Virus record (IMG/VR): IMGVR_UViG_3300042691_041303 | Span: 1 to 58,275 of that record | Length of the DNA stretch: 58,275 nt | Direction: 5' to 3' (one strand) | Source: a virus | In this document: positions 33,866 through 42,471 of the stretch, one piece after another | Layout: every line of letters starts with the position of its first letter | How positions within the stretch are numbered: position 1 is the first letter of the stretch | Notes under the pieces: generated by a model | Database searches by the model: none | What the model was told of the DNA's origin: nothing | Seen by the model: the letters and a program-made list of their open reading frames with translations, nothing else | Made by a program: the position numbers and the translations under genes

Positions 33866-35011
33866 ATGGCTTTATTAATTTCAGAAACAGAAAGAGAAAA
33901 AATCTTTAGACAAGTAAAACATAGATTGGGTGCCCCAATAAGAAAAGTCGAGTTAGAGGACGAAATGTTAGAAACTTTATTAGAAATCTCAATTGAAGAC
34001 CATTCTTCTTATATAAATGAGTGGTTAATTGAATCACAATGGTCAGCTTTATATGGTAAAGATTTAACCGTAACTGATTTAACTAAGGCTTTAACCACTA
34101 GAGAAACTGGATATGAAGATTCTTTTACTTACGCTTATTCTAAAATAGTTGGTTTACAAGCAAGGGGTCCTTGGGAGTTAAAAAAAGATTACGTTGAGCT
34201 TGTTAAAGGTCAACAAGTTTATGAGATACCAGCATGTAGAGAAGTTAATGAAGTTCTTTGGATAACACCACCCACAATAGACCATGCTTTATATGCGGCT
34301 TATGGTTTTGGTGATTACGGTTTTGGTGGTGGTTTTGCTCAATTACCTTTTGGTGGTGGAGGTGGTTCTTTTGGTTATGGTGGGTTTTTCTTAGGTTCTG
34401 CTTACGATATATTAGCTAGAGACGCTGATTATAGTTTAAAACAAAGAATAATCTCTTCTGATTTAGTATATAAAATAACTGCTGGAGCTAATGGTACTAA
34501 GTTATTACACTTAATACCACCTCCAGGTTCTAGAGTTATTTTTGGTAGAATAGGTGGTGGTTTAAATGGCATAGACATTACAGGTAGTAAAGTTTGGTAT
34601 CACTATTATGAGGCTTGTGAAGAAGATAGACAACGATGTTTAAATGAAAATAAAGATATTGTTAAACTACCATCTGACGTACCAATAAATGTTGTAAACT
34701 TTGATGAACTAAACACACCATCTAAACAGTGGGTTAGAGATTACTTTACAGCGGTGTGTAAAGAAACTTTAGGTAGGGTTAGAGGTAAGTTTGGTGGTTC
34801 GCTTGGTGTGACTGACTCTGATGTGACAATGGATTTTGATTCTTTACTTAGTGAAGCTAAAGAAGATAAAGAAAAATTGTGGGAAAGACTTAAAGAAAGA
34901 TTAGAAAGATTAAGACCAGACAAGATGTTAGAAAGAAAAGCACTTGAAGCAGAAAACCTTAATAAAACATTACAATTTAGACCATTGGGTCACCATTGGA
35001 ACGTTATATAA
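33866..35011 (+). CDS. Neck protein (T4 gp13-like) with Gly-rich insertion
   Basis: A 381-residue protein. VKHRLGAPIRKVELEDEM, followed by a helix (LLEISIEDHSSYINEWL), is the usual start of gp13-type neck proteins of marine T4-like phages (RLGAP...E..D). KQWVRDYFTAVCKETLGRVR (about 290-309) is the second landmark of that family. Residues about 145-185 form an insertion of Gly, Phe and Tyr (GFGDYGFGGGF, GGGGGSFGYGGFFLG), a flexible or aggregating loop not seen in T4. It should sit at the head-tail junction. The C-terminus is charged and helical. Confidence 0.65.
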   Translation: MALLISETEREKIFRQVKHRLGAPIRKVELEDEMLETLLEISIEDHSSYINEWLIESQWSALYGKDLTVTDLTKALTTRETGYEDSFTYAYSKIVGLQARGPWELKKDYVELVKGQQVYEIPACREVNEVLWITPPTIDHALYAAYGFGDYGFGGGFAQLPFGGGGGSFGYGGFFLGSAYDILARDADYSLKQRIISSDLVYKITAGANGTKLLHLIPPPGSRVIFGRIGGGLNGIDITGSKVWYHYYEACEEDRQRCLNENKDIVKLPSDVPINVVNFDELNTPSKQWVRDYFTAVCKETLGRVRGKFGGSLGVTDSDVTMDFDSLLSEAKEDKEKLWERLKERLERLRPDKMLERKALEAENLNKTLQFRPLGHHWNVI

Positions 35012-35017
35012 TATTTT

Positions 35018-36301
35018 ATGGCAAATTTTAATACCAGAGTAAGATTCCAAGACAGGGATGTAAAACAATTAAGTGGTGATACAATAGTACTCTCAGGTAC
35101 AACAAGTATTGACGGTATTTTTAAGTACACACCTGGAGCTGTAGCTGGTTATGTATTAACTTCAGATGCTTTTGGTGTGGCTTCTTGGCAAATGTCTCCT
35201 AGTGGAAGTAGTGTATTCACAGGAAACACACCAGCAACCTGTATTACTGATTTATATATTTCTAACCTACACGGTTGTTCACCAATAACGATACATAACA
35301 GTATACAATATAATAATTCATTAGCAACAGGTACACTTTCTCACGCTGAGGGTGGTCAAACAACGGCATCAGGTGTTTATTCCCATGCTGAAGGTATTCT
35401 TACAAAAGCTTTAGGTATCGGTTCTCACGCTGAAGGTGGTGGTAATTTAGCCTCAGGAACTTATTCACACGCTGAGGGTCAAAGTAATACCGCTTCGGGT
35501 TATTATTCCCATGCAGGTGGTTATGGCTCAACCTCCTTAGGTGGAGCCTCTTTTGTACATTCATTTGATTCTTTAATTATTGGTAGTGGTTCTGCCATTT
35601 TGGGTGGTCAAAATATAACTGGTTTGACTAACAATACAACATATGTACCTAATTTAACGGTAAGGGAAAATTTTATTTTACATTCTGATTCTGTTTTAGA
35701 GGTTGTAGACATACCAGGTTCTTTTGAAAACTCAGCAAAAGGTTCTTATACCGAATTTAATTGGGATGGGATAACAACAAATCTTTTATCAAACAATAAC
35801 CCTAGTGGGTATACTTCTTTTATTTTAGGTGATTTATCCACATTTCCAACAAATAATAATTATGGTTTTTTAAGTTATTACGGTTCTAGTTATACAAGAA
35901 CTGCTCTACCACAAACAGGCATTGGTTTTTACCAAAATAAATTAGTGTTAAAAGGTGGTAATGATAGTGATGGTTTAGTAATTAACCCTAAAGCTAATGA
36001 CCAAAGTGCTAATATTTGGTTTGAAATAGGTAGTTCTTCTGTCCTTAAAATTAAAGGTGATGGTGGTTCAGGAGCTTATTTAGGTTTAGCTATGGACCCA
36101 AATGGTGTAGAGGATGCTACCGCTTCTTTACAAATTGGTGGTACTGGTACCACAGGTACTTTTGTATATAAACCATCTAATATACCTTCTTCTTCTGGTG
36201 ATACTATTGGTGACATTGGTGAATTTAGTTGGGATAATAATTATTTTTACCTAAAAACTAACTTAGGTTGGGGTAGGGTTGCTTTAGATTATTTATTTTA
36301 A
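35018..36301 (+). CDS. Tail fibre protein with YadA-head-like SHAEG repeats
   Basis: A 427-residue protein. A repeat block (about residues 107-174) has five copies of SHA(E/G)G followed by TASG-like turns; this is the left-handed parallel beta-roll also found in YadA-type trimeric adhesins and phage fibres. SNLHGCSPITIH (82-93) is shared with the 41961 protein. The C-terminal half is Gly/Asn/Ser-rich beta. Probably a trimeric fibre or its attachment part for host recognition. It follows the neck gene by 6 nt and ends in ATG overlap with the lectin-like gene. Confidence 0.75.
   Translation: MANFNTRVRFQDRDVKQLSGDTIVLSGTTSIDGIFKYTPGAVAGYVLTSDAFGVASWQMSPSGSSVFTGNTPATCITDLYISNLHGCSPITIHNSIQYNNSLATGTLSHAEGGQTTASGVYSHAEGILTKALGIGSHAEGGGNLASGTYSHAEGQSNTASGYYSHAGGYGSTSLGGASFVHSFDSLIIGSGSAILGGQNITGLTNNTTYVPNLTVRENFILHSDSVLEVVDIPGSFENSAKGSYTEFNWDGITTNLLSNNNPSGYTSFILGDLSTFPTNNNYGFLSYYGSSYTRTALPQTGIGFYQNKLVLKGGNDSDGLVINPKANDQSANIWFEIGSSSVLKIKGDGGSGAYLGLAMDPNGVEDATASLQIGGTGTTGTFVYKPSNIPSSSGDTIGDIGEFSWDNNYFYLKTNLGWGRVALDYLF
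35338..35540 (+). repeat. SHAEG repeat block
   Basis: Five imperfect copies of a unit encoding SHAEG or SHAGG, spaced about 14 residues, within the fibre gene. The copies vary at synonymous positions (tctcac, tcccat, tcacac), so selection acts on the protein. Confidence 0.85.
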
Positions 36302-38091
36302 TGGGAATTAGTAGTTATTATTTTAAAAATTTAGAAGGTAAGTTAACCCGTAATAATTATTGGGATGCCAATATAACTTCTGATAATTCTGGTAGAGATT
36401 TAAATTACGCCACTAAAATTAGTGATAGTGGTAATTACAATATTGTTACAGATAAATTAGTTTTTTGGTTAGATGTTAACAATACTGGTACAACCATTGA
36501 TGGTACTTCTTTAAAATCTTTAGTTACTTGGGATGATTTTTTAATAAAATATACTTCTGGTGAAACAGCTAACTGTAATTGTTATTACGGGTTATCTGTT
36601 AACCCAACGGGTATAACCTCTTGTGATTGGGGTTTAACGGGGGTGGATAATGGTAGATATGATAGGTTATCTGGTGTAACGGTAACTTTTACTACGGCTG
36701 ACACAAAAGTTGTACTATATCCTGTAACTGGATACACAGTTAATACCGATAATGGTATAGGAACAAAGGGTAAGTATGACTATCCTTGGACTTATCTACT
36801 AAACACCACAACCAACCAAGAAATAAACCCAAATTCTTGCTGTGGTCCAATATCTGGTGAATCTAAAATTTGTGAAGTGGGTAATGTTATTTGTTTAGAT
36901 GGCGGTTTTTATCAGGGGTTCTTTAAATTAGATTTGGAGGATCCAAACCCAGAAAAGATAAGTGGCACAACTTTTGAATGTGATAAAGAAATACCAAATA
37001 TAGAATATAAAAAAATAGACCCAAATGCTTTTAAATATGATTTAATGCCAATAAATTTTAATGTTTTAAATGGTGATTGTAACACCGGAACTGGTGGTTG
37101 GTCGATGGAGACTTGGGTTAAATGGGATAACTCTAATTGTAAAATTTTATCAGGTAATACATTAAATAACAATTTTAGTGCTAATACTGGTTTCTTTTTT
37201 TATATTGGTGCTAGAGCTGAAAATAAATTTAAAAATGTTTTTTCTGGTGAATCTGGTTTATATACTTGTGATGGTGTAATACCTTTATCACCCGAAGGTG
37301 AAAAACCAAAAATAAGTAACGAGGGTCAAGATTGGTTTAGTATTAGTGACTATAACTTTAATGATAGTTGTTGTAGAGTTTGTCCAGAAAATGTTGTTAG
37401 TGCAACAACAGCCACAACTTATTGTGATGAATTATCAGAAAATGCTTTAGGTTTTAGAATAACACCAGATGGCAGAATAGGTTATCGTAAAATGACAGTT
37501 TCTGGGTATGATTATTGGTGTAAAGAAGATGGTAAAGATAGTAAAAATAAAGGTATTTATAATAATTGTGTTAGTAGTAAATTTTATATAACTGGTACCA
37601 CGATGGAAGAGTCTTATTCCGAAACATCAGTTATATTAAGTGGTGACAATTGGACCCACATTGTAGTAACATATAATCAAAATAGTTTTAAACACGGTTT
37701 ACCCGCTGGAACATTAAAATTTTGGATTAACGGTAGAGTTGTTTACCGTGTTGAAAATTTCATTGGGTTACAATTAAGGCCCTTAAATGAAAAAAGTTCT
37801 AAACAATTAGGTGTTCCATATAACATATCTTGGGGCGGTGGAACCCAAGGTTTATTAGAATCACAAACTTTTAGTGGTCCTGATCCAAAAGACGAAAATT
37901 TAGATTTGGCCAAATATTTTGCTGGTACTTTTGACGGTGAATTATCACAGTTAAGGTTTTATAGTAAAACCCTTAATTTACTAGAAATACGTAGTAATTT
38001 ATATACTGAAAGTAATAGATATTGTATTAGAGAAACTTATGGTGGTTCCTTTATTGTACAACCAAATTTAAATTATTGTGAATGCAAATAA
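36301..38091 (+). CDS. LamG/concanavalin-like adhesin
   Basis: A 596-residue protein. Residues about 266-580 fit a LamG-type jelly roll: WSMETWVKWDNSNCKIL, then GFRITPDGRIGYRKMTVSGY, NWTHIVVTYNQN, LKFWINGRVVYR, and FDGELSQLRFYSKTLNLLE. These are the standard strands of carbohydrate-binding laminin-G domains. The protein is Cys-rich (about 20 Cys), unusual for an intracellular product, so disulfides or metal binding are possible. It starts with ATG overlapping the fibre stop. Likely a receptor-binding tail protein. Confidence 0.8.
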   Translation: MGISSYYFKNLEGKLTRNNYWDANITSDNSGRDLNYATKISDSGNYNIVTDKLVFWLDVNNTGTTIDGTSLKSLVTWDDFLIKYTSGETANCNCYYGLSVNPTGITSCDWGLTGVDNGRYDRLSGVTVTFTTADTKVVLYPVTGYTVNTDNGIGTKGKYDYPWTYLLNTTTNQEINPNSCCGPISGESKICEVGNVICLDGGFYQGFFKLDLEDPNPEKISGTTFECDKEIPNIEYKKIDPNAFKYDLMPINFNVLNGDCNTGTGGWSMETWVKWDNSNCKILSGNTLNNNFSANTGFFFYIGARAENKFKNVFSGESGLYTCDGVIPLSPEGEKPKISNEGQDWFSISDYNFNDSCCRVCPENVVSATTATTYCDELSENALGFRITPDGRIGYRKMTVSGYDYWCKEDGKDSKNKGIYNNCVSSKFYITGTTMEESYSETSVILSGDNWTHIVVTYNQNSFKHGLPAGTLKFWINGRVVYRVENFIGLQLRPLNEKSSKQLGVPYNISWGGGTQGLLESQTFSGPDPKDENLDLAKYFAGTFDGELSQLRFYSKTLNLLEIRSNLYTESNRYCIRETYGGSFIVQPNLNYCECK

Positions 38092-38099
38092 AATTTTAA

Positions 38100-38108
38100 A
38101 TATTTATT
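38100..38108 (+). promoter_or_regulatory. Candidate late promoter motif ATATTTATT
   Basis: ATATTTATT ends 9 nt before the ATG at 38118, in the 26-bp gap after the lectin-like gene. Confidence 0.5.
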
Positions 38109-38117
38109 AAAAAAACT

Positions 38118-38513
38118 ATGGCACAAAATTTCTTCATAAAAAAAAATTCACAACTACCAATATTACAATTAAAAATAATAAATGACGGTAGAAACGATTA
38201 TAAAAAGATATTCCAAGAGTTAGAAAACGCTGCCATAACTTTTTCTATGATAAATTACGAAACAGGTCGTTATAAAGTTTTTAATCAACCAGCACTTTTA
38301 ATACCGGTAGATAATGATTCTTGTTTAGTTGGCCAACAAGAATATTATTTAGGTTACAAATTTAAAAAAAAGGAAGTTAACACAGCGGGTGTTTATAAGG
38401 GTGAATTTAAAATAGATTTTTTTAGTGATAATACTTCTTTAATTGTACCTATTTACGAAGAATTATTTATCAATATTTCAGATAGTTTTGTTAATAGTAC
38501 TATTATTTGTTAA
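38118..38513 (+). CDS. Hypothetical virion protein, BppU-N-like fold possible
   Basis: A 131-residue, mainly beta protein. FIKKNSQLPILQLKIINDGR, AAITFSMINYETGRYKVF and GVYKGEFKIDFFSDN resemble the small beta domain used at the N-terminus of siphophage baseplate proteins, where a 'GVYKGEF' strand is typical. It may be a fibre-attachment or tail accessory protein. It overlaps the convergent helicase gene by 11 nt. Confidence 0.55.
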   Translation: MAQNFFIKKNSQLPILQLKIINDGRNDYKKIFQELENAAITFSMINYETGRYKVFNQPALLIPVDNDSCLVGQQEYYLGYKFKKKEVNTAGVYKGEFKIDFFSDNTSLIVPIYEELFINISDSFVNSTIIC

Positions 38514-40320
38514 GTATAGAAGATATTAAGTCATCGGATATATCCAATTCTTCAAAATCCTCACCTATCGCTTGTGAAATAATGTTTTTCTTTTTGTTTA
38601 AAACATCATACATCATTTCATCTATCGTACCAATAGCTATTGGGTAATAAACGTTAACAGTGTGTTTGACCCCTATTCTCCAAGCCCTATCTTCGGCTTG
38701 AGCATGATTTGCTGGTACAAAATCCAAATCATTCATTATCACTATTTCGGCTTTAGTTAGTGTAATAGCTGTACCAGCAGAAATAAGATTACCGACAAAA
38801 ACTTTTATATTATCGTTTTCTTGGAAGGAATCTATGGAGTTTTGTTTTTGGTTACCATTCATAGAACCGTTATGACCAACAGCTAATTTACCAAAATGTT
38901 TCATTAGAGCATTAAAGGAGTGAGTAAAATTTGTAAATATTATAACTTTTTGACCATTTTCTACAGCTTGTTCAGCCAATTCTATTGTGTGTTTAACTTT
39001 TTCTTCGGCTAAGTATTTTCTTAAAACAACTAATTCAACCATGTGCCTACCATTCCCTAATCTTTTACCTTCAGATTTAGCCCATTCAAGATATTCATCA
39101 AAAACACTATTATATTTCTTCATATCATCTATCTCAATATAATAAGGTGCGACAATTTTAGGTGGTAAATCTAAATGGTCTTCTTTTTTTCTTCTAAGAA
39201 TTAAAGACTTAGTTCTTTCGTGTAACTCATCTAAGTTAGAGGCACCATCTGTAACCCAAATATCTTGTATTTTTCCCGCTTTTGTTTTTTTACGAAATTT
39301 TTTACCATCACAATATCTGAAAGCAAAATATTTCCAACTAGAGGTAACAGGAGAATCACACAAATCCAATAGATTAAAGTAATCCATTGGTCTATTTGCT
39401 ATAGGTGTACCCGTTAGTAACCAATGTTTAGGTATACTATCCGCTATTTGATTCACTATTTTTGTTCTATCTGCTTTTGGATTTTTTACCATGTGAGCCT
39501 CATCTAATATAATTAAATCATAACCTTCATTAACTAAATGTCTATGAATTTCCCATTCTTCATATTTTTTTCTCCTATCAATTAGTGTATGGAAATTTTT
39601 TAAAATATCATAATTAATTATAGTAAATTTTTTAGGGTTCCAATAACCTGTTTTTAAAATACTAATATCTTCTTCAGGTACAAAATTAGCAATTTCACGA
39701 TACCAATTAATTTTAGCGTTTGCCGGACAAACAACTAAAACCTTTTCTGCACCAGTTTCTAAAGCGGCCACAATTGATTGGTAAGTTTTACCTAAACCCA
39801 TATCGTCAGCTAAAATACATTTATTTTTGCTTAAAAGAAATTTAACACCCTCTTCTTGGTGCTTAAAAGCCCTCCAACCTCTTTTATCCTTTTCTTGGTA
39901 AGAATCAAAATCTACATTAACATCTACATTTTTTTCGTATAGATTTTCAAATACTTGGGTTTTTGGTACGTAAAAAACTGGTGAGTATTTTTGATTTTTA
40001 AAAATCTTACCTTTAACGTGGTAACTTTTTTCTGTGTCTCCTAAAACCCATTCTATAAAAATTTTTTCTGGTGTATGAGTAAGTTCAAATTTTTCTTGTA
40101 ATTGTTTACCAAAAAAATCTGTAATAGTCACTATTTTATTAACTTCAACAGAATCTTTATTGTAATTATTTTCAATATATTCAGCAAGACTAGGTGTAAC
40201 AACAAAAGGACCTTCCTCTATTAATTTATTTTTTAAAGATAAAAGGTATTCGTTATTACCCGTATAATTTTCTAATTTTAATAATGTAGTCCTATTTTTT
40301 AACTTATTAGCATCTAACAT
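38503..40320 (-). CDS. SNF2-type helicase (UvsW/SMARCAL1-like role)
   Basis: A 605-residue SF2 ATPase. Walker A ADDMGLGKT is at 171-179, DEAH at 273-276, LTGTPI at 302-307 (motif III), and the motif VI AEDRAWRIG at 542-550. FTNFTHSFNALMKHFG begins the second RecA-like lobe. The 'Q-rich insertion' of SNF2 proteins is short. SMARCAL1-type enzymes reanneal and remodel forks; phage T4's UvsW plays such a role, so recombination-dependent replication is a reasonable guess. The N-terminal 140 residues lack a clear domain. It converges on the 38118 gene with an 11-nt overlap and no terminator. Confidence 0.9.
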   Translation of the reverse strand: MLDANKLKNRTTLLKLENYTGNNEYLLSLKNKLIEEGPFVVTPSLAEYIENNYNKDSVEVNKIVTITDFFGKQLQEKFELTHTPEKIFIEWVLGDTEKSYHVKGKIFKNQKYSPVFYVPKTQVFENLYEKNVDVNVDFDSYQEKDKRGWRAFKHQEEGVKFLLSKNKCILADDMGLGKTYQSIVAALETGAEKVLVVCPANAKINWYREIANFVPEEDISILKTGYWNPKKFTIINYDILKNFHTLIDRRKKYEEWEIHRHLVNEGYDLIILDEAHMVKNPKADRTKIVNQIADSIPKHWLLTGTPIANRPMDYFNLLDLCDSPVTSSWKYFAFRYCDGKKFRKKTKAGKIQDIWVTDGASNLDELHERTKSLILRRKKEDHLDLPPKIVAPYYIEIDDMKKYNSVFDEYLEWAKSEGKRLGNGRHMVELVVLRKYLAEEKVKHTIELAEQAVENGQKVIIFTNFTHSFNALMKHFGKLAVGHNGSMNGNQKQNSIDSFQENDNIKVFVGNLISAGTAITLTKAEIVIMNDLDFVPANHAQAEDRAWRIGVKHTVNVYYPIAIGTIDEMMYDVLNKKKNIISQAIGEDFEELDISDDLISSILNK

Positions 40321-40376
40321 AACTAATTAAATATAGTATAAAATAAAATAAAATAAATGAAATAGGTTTTAAGTGA

Positions 40377-40385
40377 ATATTTATA
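40377..40385 (+). promoter_or_regulatory. Candidate late promoter motif ATATTTATA
   Basis: ATATTTATA ends 14 nt before the ATG at 40400. A longer frame from a GTG at 40373 would run through this motif, which argues for 40400 as the true start. Confidence 0.58.
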
Positions 40386-40399
40386 TAAAAAACTATTTT

Positions 40400-40918
40400 A
40401 TGAGTAAAAAAAGATTTCCTATTTCTAGACTACATAAATTTTACGATAACACTGATTTTGATTTAGAAAATGAAATGGCTCGTGAATTTATAGAGGGTGA
40501 TCTTAATTTTACGGTTGTTTTATTTAGGGTTGATAAAATCAAAAGTCAAACAGATGATGTTTATGGTGAATCTAGTACATCTGAAATTAGATTTTACCCA
40601 CCAGTAGAATTAAAAATTAGACCAGTTTTAGAAAAAGCTGAATCTAAGTCATACTCAGAAGGTTATATTAGGTTCCAAGAATACGGTAATTTTACTTTCA
40701 CCATTTTTGTTTCTCATTTAGAAGAGCTAGGTGTTGATATCTCTTACGGTGATTATATAGGATATCCAGATAAAGAAGATAATATAAAATATTTTACAGT
40801 AGTAGATGACGGTAAAGTATTTTCAGATAACGAACATACTAGGTTAGGTTATAAAGGTTATTATAGAACTATTGTGTGTACTAATGCTGATGAAAACGAA
40901 TTTAATCCAAACTACTAA
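40400..40918 (+). CDS. Neck protein (T4 gp14-like), putative
   Basis: A 172-residue protein. VYGESSTSEIRFYPPVELKI resembles the 'L(F/Y)GE..S' block of gp14-type neck proteins, and GYIRFQEYGNFTFTIFVSHL plus ISYGDYIGYP continue that pattern. gp14 joins the head connector to the tail. The start at 40400 is preferred because the upstream motif would otherwise be coding. It is coupled to the next gene as TAATG. Confidence 0.5.
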   Translation: MSKKRFPISRLHKFYDNTDFDLENEMAREFIEGDLNFTVVLFRVDKIKSQTDDVYGESSTSEIRFYPPVELKIRPVLEKAESKSYSEGYIRFQEYGNFTFTIFVSHLEELGVDISYGDYIGYPDKEDNIKYFTVVDDGKVFSDNEHTRLGYKGYYRTIVCTNADENEFNPNY

Positions 40919-41961
40919 TGTCTTTACCAAAAAAAAGAAAGACTGATATAAACGTAAAAGTGATAGACCCAAATGGTGGTCCAAAAAATTGGACTGGCCA
41001 ATTTTTGGAACAAAACAAACAATTTTTACCAAGAGAGGTGGATATTGATGATTTAGATAAGGGGTTTGTTGGTTTTATTGAAAACGATTTAGAGGTTGTT
41101 ATAGAAGGTCAAAAAGTTCCATCACATTTTTTAACACTACAAAGATGGAATGAATTTGCAAAAACTTGGAAGACTAGTGATAAATATAAAAATATTAAAA
41201 TACCTTTTATTTCAATAGTTAGAAGACCAAACCCAGAAACTGGTACCAATCCAGCAGATTTTAAAATACCTGTTAGAAAAAATTTTCCATATATGCAAAT
41301 ACCTGTGTGGGATGGTAATAGAAAAGGTGCTGACATTTATGGAATACCAAATCCTGTGGGTATTGATATGTATTATACTGTTAGGTTTTTTACTTTTAAA
41401 ATGAGGGAACTTAACAAATTAACAAAAAAAGTTTTACAAACTTTTGCTTCAGCTCAAGCTTATGTTAACATAAAAGGACATTATTTCCCAATAATGTTAG
41501 AGGGTATTGGTGATGAGAGTCAAATAGATGATTTAAATGGTAAAAGATATTATGTACAATCCTATGACATGAAAATGTTGGGTTATTTAGTTGATACAGA
41601 AGAATTTGAAGTTAAACCAGCTATTAATAGACTTTTTGTTACTACTGAGGTTGATGTTGGTAGAGTAAAAAATGTTAGTAGAATTATAAAAGATGAGACT
41701 AGTGATGATAAATCATTAAAATGTATTATACAGTTTTTACCTTCAGCTCCTACAAGTATTAAATTTAAAACTGAAATTAAAACAACTTTTAGTACCATAG
41801 AAAAAGATAATTTGATTTCCTACACTATATACAAAAATGGTGTACAGGTGCCTATATTACCTTTTACAGTGGACCCAGAAGATGAAATTTATATATCGGT
41901 GGTTAAATCTGATCCAAATAAAATTGCTGAAATAACGATTAGAGGTGTAATTATTGTATAA
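40918..41961 (+). CDS. Putative tail completion or structural protein
   Basis: A 347-residue protein of alpha/beta type. LPREVDIDDLDKGFVGFIE and RWNEFAKTWKTSDKYKNIKI begin the protein; YTVRFFTFKMRELNKLTKKV and ASAQAYVNIKGHYFP lie in the middle. This part could correspond to a tail terminator (gp15-like), and residues about 270-347 look like an Ig-type domain. Position between gp14-like and fibre genes supports a tail component. No catalytic motif. Confidence 0.55.
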   Translation: MSLPKKRKTDINVKVIDPNGGPKNWTGQFLEQNKQFLPREVDIDDLDKGFVGFIENDLEVVIEGQKVPSHFLTLQRWNEFAKTWKTSDKYKNIKIPFISIVRRPNPETGTNPADFKIPVRKNFPYMQIPVWDGNRKGADIYGIPNPVGIDMYYTVRFFTFKMRELNKLTKKVLQTFASAQAYVNIKGHYFPIMLEGIGDESQIDDLNGKRYYVQSYDMKMLGYLVDTEEFEVKPAINRLFVTTEVDVGRVKNVSRIIKDETSDDKSLKCIIQFLPSAPTSIKFKTEIKTTFSTIEKDNLISYTIYKNGVQVPILPFTVDPEDEIYISVVKSDPNKIAEITIRGVIIV

Positions 41962-42437
41962 TGAGTAATAGATCTTGTGGACCAGATATAATAAAATATT
42001 TTGTTGTAGAACCGGCTAGTTCTACTACTTCTGGTTTTTCTATTTGTGAGGGTTTTTTATATGTAGATAAAATAACTGGTTGTACTGATAGCGTAAACAT
42101 AAACAATAATATTTTTAATGGTGACGGTAGTGTTTTATTTGTTTCTACTATAACAGCTTGTACTGGTATACACACTTCTAATTTATATGGTTGTTCACCT
42201 ATTACAGTACACACAGATTTAATACCCACAAATAACGATGTTTTAAATTTAGGTACACCTACTAATAGATTTAGAGATATTAATACTGTTAGTGGTAACA
42301 CTACTGTTTGGCAATCTACAGTTAAAGTCACTACACCAGAAATAGATTTAGGTTTGGATACGTTAGGAAACCAACGAATAATAACGGCCGATAGCTCAAT
42401 ATTACAAAATGATATTTTATTGGGTGGTTTATATTAA
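41961..42437 (+). CDS. Short fibre-type protein
   Basis: A 158-residue Thr/Asn/Ser/Gly-rich protein. It contains SNLYGCSPITVH (residues 73-84), nearly the same as SNLHGCSPITIH in the 35018 fibre, followed by a short beta pattern (VLNLGTPTNRFRDINTVSG) seen in fibre shafts of T4-like phages. It is probably a fibre segment or a fibre-tip adaptor. It starts in ATGA-type overlap with its upstream neighbour. Confidence 0.65.
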   Translation: MSNRSCGPDIIKYFVVEPASSTTSGFSICEGFLYVDKITGCTDSVNINNNIFNGDGSVLFVSTITACTGIHTSNLYGCSPITVHTDLIPTNNDVLNLGTPTNRFRDINTVSGNTTVWQSTVKVTTPEIDLGLDTLGNQRIITADSSILQNDILLGGLY

Positions 42438-42446
42438 TGTGATAAT

Positions 42447-42455
42447 ATATTTATA
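42447..42455 (+). promoter_or_regulatory. Candidate late promoter motif ATATTTATA
   Basis: ATATTTATA ends 16 nt before the ATG at 42472. Confidence 0.58.
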
Positions 42456-42471
42456 ATAAAAACAAAAAATT

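Noticed and set aside
40373-40399. GTG start adding nine residues to the gp14-like protein
   Set aside because: The extension runs through the upstream ATATTTATA motif; the ATG at 40400 gives the usual spacing of 14 nt.
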